Assembly (NCBI GenBank): GCA_947037125.1 | Contig: CAMQTJ010000001.1 | Span: 36,582-100,581, forward strand | Reading direction: 5' to 3' | From: an uncultured Holdemania sp. | GTDB taxonomy: Bacteria; Bacillota_I; Bacilli_A; Erysipelotrichales; Erysipelotrichaceae | DNA: 64,000 bases | Shown: positions 30,572 to 40,587 of the stretch, piece by piece | Layout of the letters: each line of letters opens with the position of its first letter | Position numbering within the stretch: position 1 is the stretch's first letter | Notes under the pieces: model-generated | What the model saw: only the letters and a program-made list of their open reading frames with translations | What the model was told of the DNA's origin: nothing | Databases searched by the model: none | Program-made: the position numbers and the translations under genes

Positions 30572-31948
30572 CTATTTAATCTTTTCTAAAAATGCAACAT
30601 AACCACGGTAAGCTTCATAAACATCACCTTTTGAAACTACTTCCCATGGCGCATGCATATTTTGAACAGCAATACCTGCATCTATAACTTCCATGTTCAT
30701 GTTTGCAAGAATGTAGGCAATAGTACCTCCACCACCTTGATCAACACGACCAAGTTCAGATGTTTGGAATTGAACATCACTATTATCCATTACATCACGA
30801 AGTTGTGCAATAAATTCAGGATTAGCATCGTTGCATCCACCTTTACCACGAGAACCAGTATACTTATTAAAACATATTCCTTTACCTAAAAAAGCAGTAT
30901 TTTTCATTTCATTTACTGAAGGATAATTAGGATCAAAACCTGCAGAAACATCACTTGATAACATTTTACTATTTTGGAAAATTCTTCTAAGTACAAGTTC
31001 ACTATAATCACTTGTTAAAGCAAGTAATTCAGCAACTGTATTTTCAAAGAATTTAGATTGCATACCACTACCACCCATTGAACCAACTTCTTCTTTATCA
31101 ACTAAGATACAAACACTTGTTCTTTCAATGTCTTTTGCGTCAATAATAGCTTTTAAAGACGTATAAGCACAAACACGATCATCATGTCCATAACCTACAA
31201 CCATTGAACGATCAAGACCATAGTCTCTTGCAGCACCTGCTGGTACTACTTCAATTTCAGCTGAGATAAAATCATCTTCTTCAATATTATATTGCTCTTT
31301 AAACATTGCTAAAATAGCATGTTTAACTGCATCTTTTTCTTCACCTTTTGTAGGAATTGATCCAATTAAAACATTTAAGTCTTCACCTTCAACAACTTTA
31401 GCTCCAGTTTTAGCCATCTGATCACCTGATAAATGAATTAATAAATCACTAATTCCAACTACAGGATCACTATCTTTTTCACCAATATTAATAACAACTC
31501 TTGTACCATCTTTTTTAAATACTACACCATGTAATGCCATAGGAGTTGCAACCCATTGATATTTTTTAACTCCACCATAATAATGAGTATCAAATAACAC
31601 TAATCCATTATCTTCATAAAGAGGCTTTTGTTTTAAATCAAGTCTTGGACTATCAATGTGTGCACCTAAAATATTCATACCATTTTCAAGGGGTTTTGTA
31701 CCAATAACAAATAAACAAATATTTTTATCCATATTTGTAGCATAAACTTTATCACCAGCTTTAAGTTTTGTATTTGATTTAATTAAGTCTTTAAGATCTT
31801 TAAAACCATTCTCTTTAGCGATTCTTTCACTTTCCCAAACACATTCACGTTCAGTTTTACAATCACTTATGTATTTTTTATATCCATCATTAAAAGTAAA
31901 GCAATTTGACATATCTAATTCTGTGTATTTTTCCCATACTGTTTTCAT
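30572..31948 (-). CDS. M18-family aminopeptidase
   Basis: 458 residues, zinc aminopeptidase of the M18 family (aspartyl/leucyl aminopeptidase). Metal-site motifs: GAHIDSPR early, GYGHDDRVCAY in the middle, DKEEVGSMGGSGM with the catalytic Glu pair, and the late MHAPWEVVSK. Cytosolic, probably a large oligomer, used in peptide turnover. The ATG at 31948 follows TGGAGGAAACA; the longer frame begins in AT-rich noncoding sequence. Confidence 0.9.
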   Translation of the reverse strand: MKTVWEKYTELDMSNCFTFNDGYKKYISDCKTERECVWESERIAKENGFKDLKDLIKSNTKLKAGDKVYATNMDKNICLFVIGTKPLENGMNILGAHIDSPRLDLKQKPLYEDNGLVLFDTHYYGGVKKYQWVATPMALHGVVFKKDGTRVVINIGEKDSDPVVGISDLLIHLSGDQMAKTGAKVVEGEDLNVLIGSIPTKGEEKDAVKHAILAMFKEQYNIEEDDFISAEIEVVPAGAARDYGLDRSMVVGYGHDDRVCAYTSLKAIIDAKDIERTSVCILVDKEEVGSMGGSGMQSKFFENTVAELLALTSDYSELVLRRIFQNSKMLSSDVSAGFDPNYPSVNEMKNTAFLGKGICFNKYTGSRGKGGCNDANPEFIAQLRDVMDNSDVQFQTSELGRVDQGGGGTIAYILANMNMEVIDAGIAVQNMHAPWEVVSKGDVYEAYRGYVAFLEKIK

Positions 31949-32119
31949 ATTGTTTCCTCCATTTTCATATTTTATTATTATATCACAATTTATAAATTTT
32001 AGTATTTTTATCATTATAAACAACTGAAAATTTAATATATTTTAAACTTTAAAATTTTTCATTTGTATTTTTGCTTATATAAAAAATGATGTACATTAAT
32101 ATGCACATCATTTTTTATA

Positions 32120-32806
32120 TTAAGGATCAATTACGGTTGGAGTTTTTCCAATACCTACAACTTCAGCAGTAATGGCTTTCCATGTATTACATCCACATAT
32201 TCCATCAGCTTGTAAACACGCAACGGTTTGAAACTTTTTAAGTGCACTACATGTAGCATTTCCAAATTTACCATCCAAAAATTTAGCATCATATCCTAAA
32301 GCATTTAAAGCATCTTGTAGGATTAAAACATAAGTTGATATACTACCTTGTCTAAGTGTTGGATAACCTGATGTTCCACCACACGCAGGAGTTCCATAGC
32401 GACGATCAAAGTGAACCCATGTTGGTGTTAAATGTAAAGGTTCTACATATCCCCATACACCAAGATTTTTCGCAACTGAGTGAATTTCATTTCTTTGTGA
32501 TTGATTTAATGTTTGCCCTACATCAAAGGCTACACCTGCATAATGCTGAGAAGTTAATCCATGACCACCTTCCCAAATCCTTTTAAAAGCAAAACCCACA
32601 GGAATTCCTTTACCATATTTTCTACGAGTTGCATTCCATGCTTCCATAGCAACATTTGTTGTCCACAATACAGTTGATCGACTAGACCCTCTAAATTCAC
32701 GAACAAGTAAAGTACGATCATATGAATATGGCATCGGATCAGATTCTTCACGAAATAGTGTTAACATTTCATTTGTTATTTGATCATATACAAATATTTT
32801 TGTCAT
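32120..32806 (-). CDS. M15-like D-Ala-D-Ala carboxypeptidase fold with peptidoglycan-binding domain
   Basis: 228 residues. N-terminal part (about 1-145) has the M15/VanY zinc motif: His in SQHYAGVAFDVG with Asp seven residues on, and late WVHFD. The C-terminal part (about 150-215) is a PGB1-type repeat (LQDALNALGYDAKFLDGKFG, ALKKFQ). No signal peptide is visible, so it may be released by lysis or another route; phage endolysin-like origin is possible, but there are no phage genes nearby. Confidence 0.75.
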   Translation of the reverse strand: MTKIFVYDQITNEMLTLFREESDPMPYSYDRTLLVREFRGSSRSTVLWTTNVAMEAWNATRRKYGKGIPVGFAFKRIWEGGHGLTSQHYAGVAFDVGQTLNQSQRNEIHSVAKNLGVWGYVEPLHLTPTWVHFDRRYGTPACGGTSGYPTLRQGSISTYVLILQDALNALGYDAKFLDGKFGNATCSALKKFQTVACLQADGICGCNTWKAITAEVVGIGKTPTVIDP

Positions 32807-32922
32807 TGTTTCACCACCTTTCTTTATATACTATGATATAAATATGTGGCATTCTAAACTATCGCCCTATAAACCGTAACCTTTTTTTATTATAAGAATA
32901 CTATAGATTAGGAGGTAATTTT

Positions 32923-33513
32923 ATGAAAAATATAAAAGTAAATATGCACCAAATAAGAAATGATGTGAATCAAGGTTTTAATTACCCGCAAGAACAACAA
33001 GAATTAACTGATAGCAATGGCAATATCAATATTACCTGTAATGAATGTAGTGGAAATTTTGACATAAATCCAAATGATTGCGACTGTGATGATAAACAAG
33101 TTACAGTAATAGATGATTATGATGATAATTTTGATACAATCGCAAATGATTGTGATTGTAATATAGAAAATAACAGTGATGAAGTAGTAGTAAATGAATG
33201 CGATATAATGGCAAATAACATTGATCGTTTAAAAAATAATAATGATGATATCACAAATGATAAAATTACAAGAACCATAGATTTTAATAGTACTCCAATT
33301 TCTAAAATTGATGATAAAAACACGAATGAATCAAATAATAAATTAAACACAAAATTTATTGATGAAAATATATCAGAAAATAATTTAGTTATGACATGCT
33401 ATGAAAAACATTGTGAAACAATGGAGTATTATGATAACGACCTTGCATGTGAAAATAAATTATATAAAAAATGTACATGTTCATGTAAAATGGTTAAAGA
33501 ATATAAACAATAA
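32923..33513 (+). CDS. Asp/Asn-rich protein with paired cysteines, unknown family
   Basis: 196 residues, low-complexity and strongly acidic. Asn and Asp make up a large share. Cysteines come in close pairs: CNEC, DCDCD twice (about 57-60 and 75-79), and CTCSCK near the C terminus. Two stretches repeat the phrase NDCDC after NFD-rich segments. No signal peptide or membrane span. AGGAGGT precedes the ATG, and a terminator follows at 33571-33600, so it is a real monocistronic unit. Metal binding or spore-coat function would fit the composition but is speculation. Confidence 0.6.
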   Translation: MKNIKVNMHQIRNDVNQGFNYPQEQQELTDSNGNINITCNECSGNFDINPNDCDCDDKQVTVIDDYDDNFDTIANDCDCNIENNSDEVVVNECDIMANNIDRLKNNNDDITNDKITRTIDFNSTPISKIDDKNTNESNNKLNTKFIDENISENNLVMTCYEKHCETMEYYDNDLACENKLYKKCTCSCKMVKEYKQ

Positions 33514-33570
33514 TTACAATTTATTTATTAAGTTGATTTAATATTTGATACTGAAAAAGTAATTTCAAAC

Positions 33571-33600
33571 AAAAAAAAATCCCTATAAGGATTTTTTTTG
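33571..33600. terminator. Bidirectional terminator
   Basis: AAAAATCC / GGATTTTTTTT with a CTATAA loop, T-rich on both strands. It serves the Asp/Asn-rich gene and, overlapping its stop codon, the convergent MATE gene. Confidence 0.8.
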
Positions 33601-34944
33601 TTCTTTAGACATTTTGCGAATAAAGACGATAAACAATACAAATAATGAACCACCTTTTAGAATTGATGTAATTGTAATTGCCCACCAAATTCCATTAAGT
33701 TCTAAAACACTTGCTGCAAGTAACATCGCTAACGGAATTCTTGCAGCCGTTAATACAATTGAAATAGTAGATGGTAAGAATGTTTTACCAAATCCTGCAA
33801 ATGCACCACAAGTTACAATTTCTACACACATAAATACTTGTGAGTAACCTAAAATTCTTAAATAATCCACCCCCATAGGTAATATCTTGGGATCATTAAT
33901 AAAGATTCTAAAGATAAAATCTGGGAAGAAAATTAATAAAATACTTGAGAAAATCCCCCAAAAAACAACTAAAATAATTGAATATGTGAATCCTTTTTTT
34001 GCACGATGCATATTATTTGCACCAAAATTTTGACCAATAAATGAATTAGCTGCTGCTGCAAATCCTTCAGCTGTCATCCATGAAATTGATTCTATTTGAC
34101 TACCCACTTTTTGTACTGCTATTGCACTATCGCCAAAGCCTGATATTAATCTTGCAATAATCATTGAAATACTTGTAAACAAAATCCCTCTTAAAGCTAT
34201 TGGCATACCTATTTTTGAAATTTCAGATGAAGTTTGTTTAGACATTTTTTCAAATAGTTTGATTCTACTAAATATCACTAAATCATCTTTAGTTGAATAA
34301 TATAAAAGAGCACACACTACCATTTGCGCAATAACTGTCGCAATTGCAGCTCCTAATACACCCATATGTGGTATTGGTCCTAAACCAAATATCAAAAGTG
34401 GATCCATTACAATATTAACAACTAAACCAATAGATGTTGCAATAAATGATGTATGACTATTCCCCATAGATGTAAGGATACCTGTGTAAACGATGTTTAT
34501 AAATGAAAATACAACTAATCCACATGTTACAACTAAATACATTTTTGCATCATTAATTACTTCTACACTTGTTAAATTAAAAAAGCCTATTAATTGATCA
34601 GCAAATAATATCGAAACTAAACCAAACACAATACCTGTAATTATTGCTATTTGAATTGTATGATTTGCATAATCTCTTGCTTTTTCTTTGTTATCTGCAC
34701 CAAGACTTTGGGCAACCAATACTTGTCCACCTGCTCTTGCGAAAGTTACAAAGCCGTTTGATAGCCACATAAACATCCCTGCTGCTCCAACTGCTGCCAC
34801 TGCATCACTAGATATCCTACCAATCCATATCATATCTATCATATTATATGCCATTTGCACTAATGATGTAAGCATAATTGGTATCGCTAATGCTGTTAAA
34901 GTTTTTAATATTCCACCTTGAAGTAAATCAATTCTTTTTTTCAT
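33583..34944 (-). CDS. MATE-family efflux transporter
   Basis: 453 residues with 12 predicted helices in two homologous halves, the MATE/NorM layout. These are Na+- or H+-driven exporters of cationic drugs and metabolites. The internal ATG at 34944 (MKKRIDLLQGG) follows ATGGGGGAT, a GGGGGA-type ribosome site; the frame start is upstream of that and is unlikely. Substrate unknown. Confidence 0.9.
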   Translation of the reverse strand: MKKRIDLLQGGILKTLTALAIPIMLTSLVQMAYNMIDMIWIGRISSDAVAAVGAAGMFMWLSNGFVTFARAGGQVLVAQSLGADNKEKARDYANHTIQIAIITGIVFGLVSILFADQLIGFFNLTSVEVINDAKMYLVVTCGLVVFSFINIVYTGILTSMGNSHTSFIATSIGLVVNIVMDPLLIFGLGPIPHMGVLGAAIATVIAQMVVCALLYYSTKDDLVIFSRIKLFEKMSKQTSSEISKIGMPIALRGILFTSISMIIARLISGFGDSAIAVQKVGSQIESISWMTAEGFAAAANSFIGQNFGANNMHRAKKGFTYSIILVVFWGIFSSILLIFFPDFIFRIFINDPKILPMGVDYLRILGYSQVFMCVEIVTCGAFAGFGKTFLPSTISIVLTAARIPLAMLLAASVLELNGIWWAITITSILKGGSLFVLFIVFIRKMSKEQKKSL

Positions 34945-35011
34945 AATATCCCCCATCGTTTTTGTATATCGTTAGATTATATACATTTTACTGACAATAA
35001 GCAAGATAAAT

Positions 35012-35045
35012 AAAAAAGCCACAAACTTAATTGTCGCTTTTATGA
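35012..35045 (-). terminator. Terminator of the nagA operon
   Basis: On the minus strand AAAGCGACAA / TTTGTGGCTTT (one mismatch) is followed by TTTTATTT. It follows the last gene of the nagA transcript. Confidence 0.65.
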
Positions 35046-35054
35046 TTAAATAAA

Positions 35055-35738
35055 TTATTTTTCGTCGATTTTACTAAAATCCGTTAAACATTTTCCTGCA
35101 TGAATACCTAAATATGTCTTTGGACATTTTAGTTCACATTCTTTTAAATACTTAGTAGTATTATTTTTGTCAGCTTTATAATTATAGCATTTAGCTGCAC
35201 GATAATAATATAAACCTTTAAGCATCGATTGTGTAGCTTCATCACCTTTAGTTGCCATAATTTTTGCATAGTTTCCATTTTTATTAACATAGATTTCAAT
35301 TAACGTCTGAGATTCTTCTAAAATTGCTGTCATTGACTTATCGTTTATTTTACTACCTAATGCTTGTAATGTATCATTAGCTTTGATAGCCTTATCAAAT
35401 TTTTTGGCTTGAGTAAAATATTGAACTTCTTTTTGATACAAACCAATTTTGTTACCATAACTAATTCTTTTATTTTCTAAAGTTGTAAAAACTTCCTCGA
35501 TTTTTTCACCATTATCTTGTAAGGCATAACCATCAATACTAGTAAACAAACGTGTTTTTTTATTCAATAATATTTTAGCTTTTAAAGAATTAAGCATTGC
35601 TAAAAACTTTTCTGCATCCTGCTCTTGATATAATGTTTTTGATAAATCTTGTAACAGACGTCTGTTATTTACTTGAAGTATCAACATTATAATTAATAAT
35701 AAGACACCAACTAGTACATAAACTATTATTTCTCTCAT
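35055..35738 (-). CDS. Membrane-anchored helical-repeat protein, unknown function
   Basis: 227 residues. One N-terminal membrane helix (about 5-22), then an all-helical cytoplasmic part resembling tetratricopeptide-type repeats (about 30-210), with Lys/Glu-rich helices and a Cys near the tail (ELKCPKTYLGIHAGKCL). Third gene of the nagA transcript, 6 bp after the membrane protein. No family recognised. Confidence 0.55.
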   Translation of the reverse strand: MREIIVYVLVGVLLLIIMLILQVNNRRLLQDLSKTLYQEQDAEKFLAMLNSLKAKILLNKKTRLFTSIDGYALQDNGEKIEEVFTTLENKRISYGNKIGLYQKEVQYFTQAKKFDKAIKANDTLQALGSKINDKSMTAILEESQTLIEIYVNKNGNYAKIMATKGDEATQSMLKGLYYYRAAKCYNYKADKNNTTKYLKECELKCPKTYLGIHAGKCLTDFSKIDEK

Positions 35739-35744
35739 TTTTTT

Positions 35745-36257
35745 CTATTTCCTATTCTTTATTAAAACTTTTAAATTAATAAACGACATAAATGCTGCAT
35801 ATAAAACAAATACTACTGATAACCCTAATTCAAAACCTTGGTAACCTTCCATATAAGCATTAATTCCAAGTAAAACACCAAGTAATATAAACATAATAAC
35901 TTTTAAAATTGTTTTCTTTTTGTCATTATGCATCGTCTCTTGATCTTCATATGATAATTTACGATCAGGTTTAAAATTATCAAGTTTAATTAATGTTGGT
36001 AAAAATCTTCTTCTAAAAAAGAATTCTAGTAATCCAAACAATAAAACAGTAATAGCAACACTTAAAGAAACTGACCCAAAAAATGATGCGAATAAAACAA
36101 CAGCTCCAATAACTAATATAAAGCGATTTGAGTAAAAATTATACATTTGAAAATTACTTTCTTGTATAAGGTAAGCTTCTTTACCTATTGGATCAACATA
36201 TACATTACGGTCCAATTCATCAAGATAAATATTTATTCCCCTAAGTTTTTTCTTCAT
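35745..36257 (-). CDS. Four-helix membrane protein, unknown function
   Basis: 170 residues. Two pairs of membrane helices (about 45-65/67-85 and 118-135/145-162) flank a charged cytosolic loop with FFRRRFLPTLIKLDNFKPD. The N-terminal 40 residues are soluble. The start overlaps the nagA stop by 4 bp (ATGA). Function unknown; the context suggests a link to amino-sugar or wall metabolism. Confidence 0.55.
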   Translation of the reverse strand: MKKKLRGINIYLDELDRNVYVDPIGKEAYLIQESNFQMYNFYSNRFILVIGAVVLFASFFGSVSLSVAITVLLFGLLEFFFRRRFLPTLIKLDNFKPDRKLSYEDQETMHNDKKKTILKVIMFILLGVLLGINAYMEGYQGFELGLSVVFVLYAAFMSFINLKVLIKNRK

Positions 36258-37396
36258 AGCATTTTCTTTCCTTTACAATATGTTTGTTCAACAGAATAAT
36301 CATCATTTAAAACAACGATATCCGCGTCATAACCAGATTTAATATAACCTTTATGATCATCAATATTTAATAAACGACATGGATTAATAGTACATGAATT
36401 AATAGCTGCATCAAAAGGTACTTTTGCTTTTTCAACTAAAATTTCTAATCCTTCATTTACTTTCAATGTACTTCCTGCAAGACTTTTTTTACCACTCATT
36501 AAATGCGCACTACCATCAGGATATATTTCGATGTCATTTCCACCAAATTTAAATTGAGAACCCACAGGTTTACACTTACACATTAATGAGTCTGTAATCA
36601 TAATAGTATAATCTCTACCCTTAGCATCAAACATTACTTTTAATGCAGCATATGTTGAGTGATTACCATCACAAATAATTTCACCAAAAACATTTTTAAA
36701 ACTCATTGCAGCACCAACTAAACCGTTATCACGGTGATTATAAGGTGTCATACCATTATAAATATGAGTAAATGAGTTAGCACCATTTGCTACTGCAAGT
36801 TGAGCTTGTGCAAATGTTGCACTACTATGACCCATAGAAACAACAACATTATTTTGTGCACAATATTTAGTAAGTGCAAAATTTTCGTCATGTTCAGGTG
36901 CCATTGTAATAATTTTAATTAAGCCATTTGCTGCATTTTGAAATTGTTTAAAATCTTCAACTGTTCCCTTAACAATAAATTGTTCAGGTTGAGCCCCTTT
37001 ATAAACCATATCAAGATATGGACCTTCAAAGTGAATCCCTAAAATTTCAGCACCTTCATAACCATATTCATGAACTGTTGCAACATTAGCTACAGCATCA
37101 GTTAAAACTTTTGTACTTTGAGTAATTGTTGTTGGACAAAGTCCACAAACACCCTCTTTAGTAATTTCTTTTAACCAATTTCTTAAACCATCTTCAGTTG
37201 CATCATTTGTATCATAACCATCATAACCATGAGTATGTACATCATAAAACCCTGGTGTTATTCTTTTATTACCATAATCTACGTCACATTTATTTTGATC
37301 GTATGCAAAAACATTTGTAATTTTACCAGCTTGAATCTCAATTTGAGCACTAATAAATTGACTAGCTATCCACACTCTTTTACTTTGTATTATCAT
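36254..37396 (-). CDS. nagA: N-acetylglucosamine/galactosamine-6-phosphate deacetylase
   Basis: 380 residues, amidohydrolase fold. The metal motif His54-x-His56 lies in GFYDVHTHGYDG, followed by IHFEGPYLD (catalytic-site Glu), GHSSAT and HIYNGM. It removes acetate from GlcNAc-6-P or GalNAc-6-P to feed the deaminase. Because it diverges from agaS and the PTS genes nearby are of the Aga type, the GalNAc enzyme (AgaA) is likely, but the family does not separate the two by motif. Confidence 0.88.
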   Translation of the reverse strand: MIIQSKRVWIASQFISAQIEIQAGKITNVFAYDQNKCDVDYGNKRITPGFYDVHTHGYDGYDTNDATEDGLRNWLKEITKEGVCGLCPTTITQSTKVLTDAVANVATVHEYGYEGAEILGIHFEGPYLDMVYKGAQPEQFIVKGTVEDFKQFQNAANGLIKIITMAPEHDENFALTKYCAQNNVVVSMGHSSATFAQAQLAVANGANSFTHIYNGMTPYNHRDNGLVGAAMSFKNVFGEIICDGNHSTYAALKVMFDAKGRDYTIMITDSLMCKCKPVGSQFKFGGNDIEIYPDGSAHLMSGKKSLAGSTLKVNEGLEILVEKAKVPFDAAINSCTINPCRLLNIDDHKGYIKSGYDADIVVLNDDYSVEQTYCKGKKML

Positions 37397-37485
37397 TATT
37401 ATTTCTCCTTAATAATATATTACACCATAAAGCCAACTTCCGTTTGTATTTTTAATTACAATACTTATACATTTTACCCCATTTC

Positions 37486-37514
37486 TTGTTATTTTGAAAG
37501 TGTTTGCTTATAAT
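37486..37514 (+). promoter_or_regulatory. Promoter of agaS
   Basis: -35 TTGTTA (37486-37491), 17-bp spacer, -10 TATAAT (37509-37514), about 20 bp before the ribosome site of agaS. Confidence 0.6.
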
Positions 37515-37539
37515 AATAGTGATAAAGAGGGAGAATAAT

Positions 37540-38724
37540 ATGACAATATTTAATTTTACGCAAGAACAACTAAAAAATGATTCAAGTATCTTCACTGCAA
37601 CTGAAATTCACCAACAACCAAAAACATGGTTAAAAACTATTAATCAAATCAAAGGAATGAAAAATGAACTAGGGAGTTTTATTTCTCAAGTTACTTCACA
37701 AAATGATTTTGATGTAATCTTAACAGGAGCTGGAACTAGCGAATTTGTTGGAAACTCAGTTTATTCATACTTAAGTTCTAAACTTGATTTCAAAATCAAA
37801 TCATATGGTACTACAGATATCGTAGCTACACCTGAAAATTACATATCTCAAACTAAGCCAACTTTACTTATTTCATATGGTCGTAGTGGTAACTCACCCG
37901 AATCTATTGGTGCTGTTGATGCTGCACTTGCAGTAAATCCTGATGTTTATAACTTATTTATTACTTGTAATAAAAATGGTGCTTTATCTAAAAGAGCAGA
38001 AACTGAAAAAAATTGTATGGCAATTAATTTAACTGATGAAACTCATGACCAATCATTTGCTATGACTTCAAGTTTTACTAATATGTATTTATCAACAATT
38101 CTTGCATTTAACTTAGATAATTTAGATGCTTTAGAAAAAGATTTATTACTATTAATCGATGCTACTCAAAATAATTTAGACAATAATTTTGAATGTATCA
38201 AAGATATGGTTGCTGAGTACGATTTCAAACGTTTAGTATACCTTGGAACTAATGCACTTAAAGGTGTTGCTCAAGAATCAGCATTAAAAATGTTAGAATT
38301 AAGTGCTGGATTATGCGTAACTATGTATGATACACCACTAGGATTTAGACATGGTCCTAAATCAATTATTGATGATGAAACATTAATCGTAATTTATTTA
38401 AGTGATGATCCTTATACAAGAAAATTCGAAATTGATTTAATTAAAGAAGTTTCCCCACAAAGAAAAGGTAATAAAGTTTTAGCTGTTGGTTCAACTTTAG
38501 ATACTGAAGTTAAAGACTTAGTTGATTATTATTATTCATTTGATAATAAAATTACTTTCAATAATGTGTTTTTAGGTTTACAATATATTTGTGTTGCACA
38601 ATTAATAGCTTTATACAAATCATTAATACTTGATATTACTCCAGACAATCCATGTCCAACAGGGGAAGTAAATCGTGTAGTTAAAGGTGTTACATTGTAT
38701 CCATACACAAGAAAAGGGGCTTAA
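37540..38724 (+). CDS. agaS: AgaS-type SIS-domain aminosugar-6-phosphate deaminase/isomerase
   Basis: 394 residues with two SIS domains. The first has LTGAGTSEFVGNS and LISYGRSGNSPESIG (sugar-phosphate loop), the second YLGTNALKGVAQESALKMLEL and GFRHGPKSIID. AgaS converts galactosamine-6-P to tagatose-6-P with release of ammonia. ATG 37540 is preferred, with GAGGGAG upstream. The EIIA gene follows 4 bp after the stop. Confidence 0.88.
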   Translation: MTIFNFTQEQLKNDSSIFTATEIHQQPKTWLKTINQIKGMKNELGSFISQVTSQNDFDVILTGAGTSEFVGNSVYSYLSSKLDFKIKSYGTTDIVATPENYISQTKPTLLISYGRSGNSPESIGAVDAALAVNPDVYNLFITCNKNGALSKRAETEKNCMAINLTDETHDQSFAMTSSFTNMYLSTILAFNLDNLDALEKDLLLLIDATQNNLDNNFECIKDMVAEYDFKRLVYLGTNALKGVAQESALKMLELSAGLCVTMYDTPLGFRHGPKSIIDDETLIVIYLSDDPYTRKFEIDLIKEVSPQRKGNKVLAVGSTLDTEVKDLVDYYYSFDNKITFNNVFLGLQYICVAQLIALYKSLILDITPDNPCPTGEVNRVVKGVTLYPYTRKGA

Positions 38725-38728
38725 TAAA

Positions 38729-39160
38729 ATGATAGGTATAATTACAACAGGTCACGGAAATTTCGCAACAGGTTTAACTAGTTCACTTAACTTAATCGCT
38801 GGAAACGTAGAAAACTATGTTGCAGTAGATTTTGTAGCTGAAGATTCAGTTGAAGATCTTAGAGTAAAACTTAACGCTGCAATGGATTCTTTAAAAGAGT
38901 GTGAAGGGATTTTAGTATTTAGTGATTTAGCTGGAGGTTCTCCATTTAAAACTGCAGTTGAAGTTATGATGACAAGAGATGACAAAGTTGAAGTTTTAGC
39001 TGGTACTAACTTAGCTATGCTTATTGAAATTTCTATGGCTAGAACATTTATTGAAGGACTTGAAGATTTATGTAATATGGCAATTTCTACAGGTAAAGAT
39101 CAAATCTTAAAATATGCATTTGTTCAACGTGTTGAAGAAATTGATGAAGATGGAATTTAA
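38729..39160 (+). CDS. agaF: PTS mannose-class EIIA (AgaF-like)
   Basis: 143 residues. Phospho-acceptor His9 in IITTGHGNFATGL, and the second family motif VFSDLAGGSPF. Accepts phosphate from HPr and passes it to EIIB at 42341-42817. It sits on the opposite strand from, and 2.3 kb away from, the rest of its PTS. The true ATG is 38729; frame upstream overlaps agaS. Confidence 0.88.
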   Translation: MIGIITTGHGNFATGLTSSLNLIAGNVENYVAVDFVAEDSVEDLRVKLNAAMDSLKECEGILVFSDLAGGSPFKTAVEVMMTRDDKVEVLAGTNLAMLIEISMARTFIEGLEDLCNMAISTGKDQILKYAFVQRVEEIDEDGI

Positions 39161-39182
39161 TTGTTCAAAAATATAACAAATT

Positions 39183-39214
39183 AACTACTAGTCGTAAACA
39201 CTAGTAGTTTTTTT
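39183..39214 (+). terminator. Terminator of agaS-agaF
   Basis: Stem AACTACTAGT / ACTAGTAGTT with a short loop and seven T. Separates agaF from the agaZ-like gene. Confidence 0.8.
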
Positions 39215-39261
39215 ATAATATAATTATGGTATATTTATTATATAGAATAAAGGAGATAAAT

Positions 39262-40578
39262 ATGAGACATCCATTAACAAAATTAATCAAGTTACAAAAA
39301 AGTGGGGAAGCTGTTGGGATTTATTCTGCATGTAGTGCAAATGAATATGTTTTAAAAGCTTGTATGAAAAGAGCATTACAAACAAATACAGTATTATTAA
39401 TTGAAGCAACATCAAATCAAGTAGATCAATATGGTGGTTATACTGGTATGAAGCCTGTTGATTTTAAAAACTTTGTACAACAACTTGCATTAGAAGTTGG
39501 TTTAGACTTCAATAAAGTCGTTTTAGGGGGCGATCACCTAGGACCTTTAACATTTACTCATTTAAATGAAAAAGAGGCTATGGTTGAAGCTAATGAGCTT
39601 ATACGTCAATATGTATTAGCTGGTTTCACTAAAATTCATATCGATACAAGTATGAAAGTTAATGACGATGCAAAAGATGAAATGTTACAAACTGAAGTTA
39701 TTGCAAGACGTGGAGCTGAAATGGCAAAAACTGCTACTTTAGCATACCAAGAATTATTATTAATTAATCCTGATGCAATGCACCCTGTATATGTTGTTGG
39801 AAGTGAAGTACCAATTCCTGGTGGCGCACAAGAAGTTGAAGAAGAATTACAAGTTACTAAAGTTGAAGATTGTAACAATACAATCAACGCATTTAAACAA
39901 GCTTTCCTAAAATTAGACCTACAAGATGCATGGGATAACGTAATTGGATTAGTTGTACAACCAGGTGTTGAATTTGGTGATGAAAGTGTTGATGAATATA
40001 ACCGTGAAAAAGCAAGTGAACTTACAAAATCATTAGACAATATTGATAACATTATCTTTGAAGGACACTCTACAGATTACCAAACTAAAATTTCATTAAA
40101 AGAAATGGTTGAAGATGGTATTGGAATTTTAAAAGTAGGTCCAGGTTTAACATTTGCATTACGTGAAGGTTTATTTGCTCTTGCACATATTGAAAACGCT
40201 ATGTACTTAAACACTGATACTAAATTAAGTAATTTAATTGAAGTATTAGAAGAAGAAATGTTAACAAATCCAAAAAATTGGCAAAAACATTATCATGGTA
40301 CAGAAGATAAACTAGCATTTAAACGTAAATACAGCTTCTCAGATCGTATGCGTTATTACTTACCTGCTACAAATGTTCAAAAAGCATTAGATTTATTATT
40401 CGCTAACTTAGATGATAAAACTATTCCATATTCATTATTATCAGCTTATATGCCTATTCAATATACTAAAGTTCGTGAAAGACAACTTGAAAATAATGCA
40501 AAAGAACTACTTATGGATCGTGTTGTAAACTGTGTTGATGAATACTTATATGCTACACAACAACAAAAATTAAACTAA
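39262..40578 (+). CDS. Tagatose-bisphosphate aldolase non-catalytic subunit (AgaZ/GatZ/KbaZ family)
   Basis: 438 residues. The family supplies the partner that stabilises a class II tagatose-1,6-bisphosphate aldolase (GatY/KbaY). Conserved features include VLGGDHLGPLTF, HIDTSMKVNDD, VVGSEVPIPGGAQE and FEGHSTDYQT. AGGAG precedes ATG 39262. No GatY homologue is adjacent; the only class II aldolase in the window is at 53806, in another operon. No tagatose-6-phosphate kinase is seen. Confidence 0.85.
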   Translation: MRHPLTKLIKLQKSGEAVGIYSACSANEYVLKACMKRALQTNTVLLIEATSNQVDQYGGYTGMKPVDFKNFVQQLALEVGLDFNKVVLGGDHLGPLTFTHLNEKEAMVEANELIRQYVLAGFTKIHIDTSMKVNDDAKDEMLQTEVIARRGAEMAKTATLAYQELLLINPDAMHPVYVVGSEVPIPGGAQEVEEELQVTKVEDCNNTINAFKQAFLKLDLQDAWDNVIGLVVQPGVEFGDESVDEYNREKASELTKSLDNIDNIIFEGHSTDYQTKISLKEMVEDGIGILKVGPGLTFALREGLFALAHIENAMYLNTDTKLSNLIEVLEEEMLTNPKNWQKHYHGTEDKLAFKRKYSFSDRMRYYLPATNVQKALDLLFANLDDKTIPYSLLSAYMPIQYTKVRERQLENNAKELLMDRVVNCVDEYLYATQQQKLN

Positions 40579-40587
40579 TAAACATAA

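Noticed and set aside
32120..32806. Prophage endolysin
   Set aside because: The domain pair would fit, but there is no holin, structural or other phage gene in the surrounding 20 kb.
39636..40052. 138-codon minus-strand frame inside the agaZ-like gene
   Set aside because: Antisense shadow of a well-conserved plus-strand coding sequence; no ribosome site or recognisable domain.
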